From Bifiguratus adelaidae (taxonomy: Eukaryota; Mucoromycota; Endogonomycetes; Endogonales), in NCBI GenBank assembly GCA_002261195.1, contig MVBO01000189.1:1-23150 (forward strand): 23,150 nucleotides of DNA, read 5' to 3'. Positions 20,103 to 23,150 of the stretch are shown piece after piece (position 1 is the stretch's first letter; each line of letters begins with the position of its first letter). The position numbers and the translations under genes were made by a program. The notes below the pieces were generated by a model. That model ran no database searches and was not told the origin of the DNA. It saw only the letters and a list, made by a program, of their open reading frames with translations.

Positions 20103-20250
20103 AAATAAGGTAGACGCAACGACAAGTTAGAGAGACACAATGGCATAGAAGGGGCCTTATCATATATTCTTAGGATGTGATGATGTGTAAGTTGAAGCCT
20201 TTTGACAATGTCAGAGACCAGATAATTATTTACATGACTTGCGACCGTGC

Positions 20251-21783
20251 TTATCGAGAAGCCGATCGATCAAACAGCTCTGTGAGGACAGCACCCATGC
20301 GTTGCAGACCACCCTCAATCTCATCCATGCCTGCATACGCAAAACTGGCTCTAAAGTACGGGGCATAGTCCCAATCGCCGAAGTGAGCGGCCGAGAACAT
20401 GTGTCCAGGTACCAAGAGGACATTGTTCTCAATGAGACGCTCGAAAAGCTGTTTGGCCGTGACCCCATCCCCACCGCTTGCTTCCGTAACCAAGTGCGGA
20501 AAATGCATCCAGACAAACATACCGCCCATCGGTTCGATATAGGAGACAAAGCGTTGGTCAAGATACCTACTGCAGCAATCCAAAAACATGTCACGGCGTG
20601 CCTCGTATTCCCTTCGTACCGCTTGCACATGGTCGTTCCAGCCTTGGACTCCCCAACCGCGTTCTGAAAACAGCTCCGCCAGGATAACTTGGGAGAAACC
20701 ACTTGGCATTTGACAGGTTACTTCTTGATGCCAGGCCAATCGTTGAATGATCTGCTTCGAGGCCGTTACCCATCCAAGCCGAACAGCGGGTGCAATAACT
20801 TTGGAAAACGAGTCCAGACGGATGACACGTCCATCCGTGTCTAGAGATAAAAATGTGGGAATAGGTGTTGGAGATGCCGACGACGATTGTCGTGTGTCTG
20901 GCGGTTGATATGGAGTGAGCTGTAGAGCATAATAAGGATCGTCCTCAATGATGATCACATCATGGCTTTGGCAGATGCGGTAGATGGCTTGACGTCGTTC
21001 CAAGGACATGGTCGCTCCGGTTGGGTTTTGACCCGTGGGAACGAGGTAGATGACCCTTGGTCTCGGTTGCGTCGGATGCCGCTCGGACCATTCGTCCAAC
21101 TCTGTCGCCAAGGCTTGTAGAGACATGCCTTCTTCATCCAGCGGAATACCAATCATGTCAATACCCATGGGGACCAACGTTTCCAAGACAGATGGATAGG
21201 TCCATTCGTCGAGCAAAAGGGTATCGCCGCGGTTGAGAAACATTTGACACGACTTTTCAAAACTATCCGTATTGCCAACCGAGAGCACGACATCCCAATC
21301 ATCGTATTGAGGAGCGTGCACCCTTCGGCTGATGTCTTCGCAATACGATCGAATGGGCTCCTGGCCGCGGCCGCCGGCATACTGCCCAATGAATTAGAAG
21401 ACATATAAAAGCAAATCTGGGCAGTGCTCAGTTACCTGAAGACCAGTATTTAGACATGCACTATCAGGACTTTTCTTGTGTAAACCGACATCGACTTGAG
21501 CGACATGATGCGCTCCCGCGGTCCCGGCTTTCATGTCCACTTGTACCCGCTCAAATGGAAAGGTCGAAGGATGCGGCAAACCTATAAATGTCAAGAGGAC
21601 ATGATCAGATCCTGGCCCTCTTATCTCCAATCACGTCCATGACATACCGCCTCCAAACGATGTCATGCCAGGGGTCAATGCATACTTTAACAGCCCCTTT
21701 AGTGGACTTTCCAGGCGCGCCTTCGCCGAAGCAGTAAAATACTCGGAGAAATCCTTTGCATAGACTCCATGTTTATGATCCAT
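20251..21783 (-). CDS. Class I/II PLP aminotransferase, Aro8/kynurenine-aminoadipate type
   Basis: Predicted transaminase of the Aro8/AADAT branch, which acts on aromatic amino acids, 2-aminoadipate or kynurenine. Exons on minus: 21783-21648, 21581-21436 and 21381-20251, with introns of 66 and 54 nt, giving 470 residues. Motifs in order: MTSFGGGLPHPSTFPFERV, built across intron 1; LNTGLQYAGGRGQEPIRSYC, built across intron 2 and matching the family's LQY....G...LR; VVLSVGNTDSFEKSCQMFL with the phosphate-pocket region; YLVPTGQNPTGATMSLERR with the Asn of QNPTG; IIIEDDPYYALQL with Asp and Tyr; and SFSKVIAPAVRLGWV with the PLP Lys288. The C-terminus FRASFAYAGMDEIEGGLQRM has the substrate-carboxylate Arg region (FR.SF). 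The catalytic set is complete. The ATG is 98 bp from that of the APH-like kinase on the other strand. Confidence 0.92.
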
Positions 21784-21881
21784 CTTTGCAAAAGAGAGAA
21801 GCGAGCAGGATAGTGAGAGGAAGAAATTCTCTCCCTCTTATTTATACAGGCAAGGTTTCCTTTTTGGGATCGTGAGTCACT
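21784..21881. promoter_or_regulatory. 98-bp divergent promoter, aminotransferase / APH-like kinase
   Basis: The two start codons are only 98 bp apart. TATTTATA at 21839-21846 lies about 36 bp before the kinase ATG and is a plausible TATA box for the plus direction, implying a very short leader. The left half is purine-rich (AGAGAGAAGCGAGCAGG). Shared regulation of both genes is inferred from the spacing. Confidence 0.5.
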
Positions 21882-23081
21882 ATGGCCGATCCAAGCCTTT
21901 CTCACGCCTGCTGCATGGACGGTGAGCTCTTGCACGACGTTACCATCGGCGAACTGGTGCATAAACACTTGCAATGCCGACCGAGCAAGTGCGCTCTGTT
22001 TTCGGAACATATGGGCGCGATGCATGCCATCTATAGTCTGACGTTCCGGCTTCCCGGAGATGACCAGGATACCCAAGCCGTCCTACGAGTGTCAAGGCCG
22101 AGTGTACCTCGTCTGAAAACAATCAACGAGGTGGCTAGTATGGAGTGGGTCCGACAACACGTACCGCTCATTCCTGTCCCCAAGGTCCTCTTTTGGAACG
22201 CGTCCAGTGAGCACGCGTTTGAATATACCTGCCTCGAATGGGTCCCTGGCGTTTGTATGAACGACATTTGGGAACAGCTCGACAAGGAGGGCATTGACGA
22301 CAAAATTGTCAGTGCGATTGCGGATGTCCATCTGGCCCTTGTTCACGCGCAGCCCTCATTTCATCAACTAGGTGGTCTGTGCTTTGCAGCGGATGGCTCT
22401 ATCGTACCCGGACCCGTTATGGAAATTACCATGTACGATCTCGATAACCTCACCCAACATTTTGCTTCGTGTCCTCAGGAAACCCTGGAGTCGCTCAACA
22501 TTGGCGGTCCGTTTTCGAGTGAAGCGGAATACGATATAGCCCGACTCCGACGTGACATGCACATCATCTCAATTCACTCCTCATGCGCACATCTCCTACC
22601 GCTCTTGCCTCGTCTCACAAGGCTAATTGAACGCCTCGCTGATCCAGAGGACCCTCTTCAGACCGCCCTCCATCAAAAGATGCATTTATCTCATCGTGAT
22701 CTGCACATGTCCAATCTCATGTGGGATCCAGACCGCCAGTGCATTACGGGCGTCTTGGACTGGGAATTCTCAGGCGTCGTCAGTGCAAGTCGATGGGATC
22801 CCGGAAATACCTTGATCGTCATGGCTTCGGCTGGAGAGTCCAATGAACAGGCATCGGCTTTTGTTCATCGGTTACAGATGCGATTGGACGCCTTGATATG
22901 GGAGCGTGATCCTGAAGCGTACGCGGCGTGGCGTGTGCAAGGTCTAAAAACCACGGTAGACAAAGTCATAAGCTTGGTGTTCTATATCGTCAAGTTTACC
23001 ATAACTGGCGAGAAGCCTGATGCTGTCCGGGGCGCCTGGAGTGACAGTCTAGAGACCAAGCTACAAGAACTTGGCCTATAG
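21882..23081 (+). CDS. APH/choline-kinase-fold phosphotransferase
   Basis: Intronless gene for 399 residues with the aminoglycoside-phosphotransferase (APH) fold. Fungal members of this family phosphorylate varied small molecules, often hydroxyl groups on amines. The N-lobe has QAVLRVSRP with a weak ATP-lysine position (Arg in place of Lys is common in fungal members), EVASMEWVRQHVPLIPVPKV and a hinge, YTCLEWVPGVCMNDIW. The C-lobe catalytic loop is LSHRDLHMSNLMWD (the H.D....N Brenner motif), followed by the DFG-equivalent GVLDWEFSG. Both are intact, so kinase activity is likely. The substrate is unknown; despite the family name there is no reason to call it a drug-resistance gene. It is divergent from the aminotransferase across 98 bp and close to the group II decarboxylase, which suggests an amine or amino-acid derivative as a possible substrate. 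Confidence 0.85.
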   Translation: MADPSLSHACCMDGELLHDVTIGELVHKHLQCRPSKCALFSEHMGAMHAIYSLTFRLPGDDQDTQAVLRVSRPSVPRLKTINEVASMEWVRQHVPLIPVPKVLFWNASSEHAFEYTCLEWVPGVCMNDIWEQLDKEGIDDKIVSAIADVHLALVHAQPSFHQLGGLCFAADGSIVPGPVMEITMYDLDNLTQHFASCPQETLESLNIGGPFSSEAEYDIARLRRDMHIISIHSSCAHLLPLLPRLTRLIERLADPEDPLQTALHQKMHLSHRDLHMSNLMWDPDRQCITGVLDWEFSGVVSASRWDPGNTLIVMASAGESNEQASAFVHRLQMRLDALIWERDPEAYAAWRVQGLKTTVDKVISLVFYIVKFTITGEKPDAVRGAWSDSLETKLQELGL

Positions 23082-23129
23082 AGCACATAGAATTGCAAAG
23101 ATACCCACCATAAAAACATTTTATGTGTT

Positions 23130-23145
23130 GGGGGGGGGGGGGGGG
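23130..23145. repeat. Poly-G homopolymer of 16 bases at the window end
   Basis: An uninterrupted G16 run sits 49 bp after the kinase stop codon and 5 bp before the window end. It could be a real G tract in the kinase's 3' flank or a sequencing or assembly artefact near a contig boundary. Confidence 0.85.
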
Positions 23146-23150
23146 AAATG

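Noticed and set aside
21882-23081. Reading the APH-family gene as antibiotic resistance
   Set aside because: The APH fold is widespread in fungal small-molecule kinases, and nothing here points to a drug substrate.

Overview
The window is nuclear DNA from a fungus. It holds twelve protein-coding genes, most of them intron-containing. I placed 36 GT-AG introns, mostly 44-95 nt with one of 202 nt, by joining reading frames across splice signals. A Sla2/End4 endocytic adaptor, a MAK32-type PfkB protein, GT31 and GT34 glycosyltransferase domains and an Aro8-type aminotransferase all fit fungi. The style of the aldehyde dehydrogenase and the density of tiny introns lean towards an early-diverging (Mucoromycota-like) lineage, but that placement is only an impression. 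I saw no rRNA or tRNA genes, transposons, CRISPR arrays or viral genes.

Layout. 1-1382: a complex I subunit gene (NDUFA5 type, minus, running off the left edge) and a small DUF423/TMEM256 membrane protein (plus), divergent over 122 bp. 1493-5314: SLA2 with 13 exons (plus), convergent with a GDSL esterase gene of 8 exons (minus, 5380-6833) whose last exon encodes a GPI-anchor-like tail. 7175-8305: MAK32-like PfkB protein (plus), convergent with an aldehyde dehydrogenase (minus, 8459-10075). About 1 kb of noncoding DNA follows. 11051-12917: secreted M28 zinc aminopeptidase. 13045-14316: intronless SET-domain protein. 14381-16440: two-domain membrane glycosyltransferase (GT31-like plus GT34). 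16618-18108: minus-strand, low-complexity, acidic-tailed protein with a KEN box, D-boxes and many CDK-type sites. 18540-20102: PLP group II decarboxylase (plus). 20251-21783: Aro8-like PLP aminotransferase (minus). 21882-23081: APH-fold small-molecule kinase (plus), divergent from the aminotransferase over 98 bp. The window ends in a 16-base G run.

How the genes relate. Most are ordinary housekeeping or secretory genes without an evident common pathway. The exception is 18.5-23.1 kb, where a decarboxylase, an aromatic/aminoadipate-type aminotransferase and an APH-type kinase lie side by side. That could be a small amine or amino-acid-derived metabolite module, though this is inference from gene content. 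The other items most worth attention are the GT31-GT34 fusion with a degenerate GT31 metal site and the unrecognised KEN/D-box protein.
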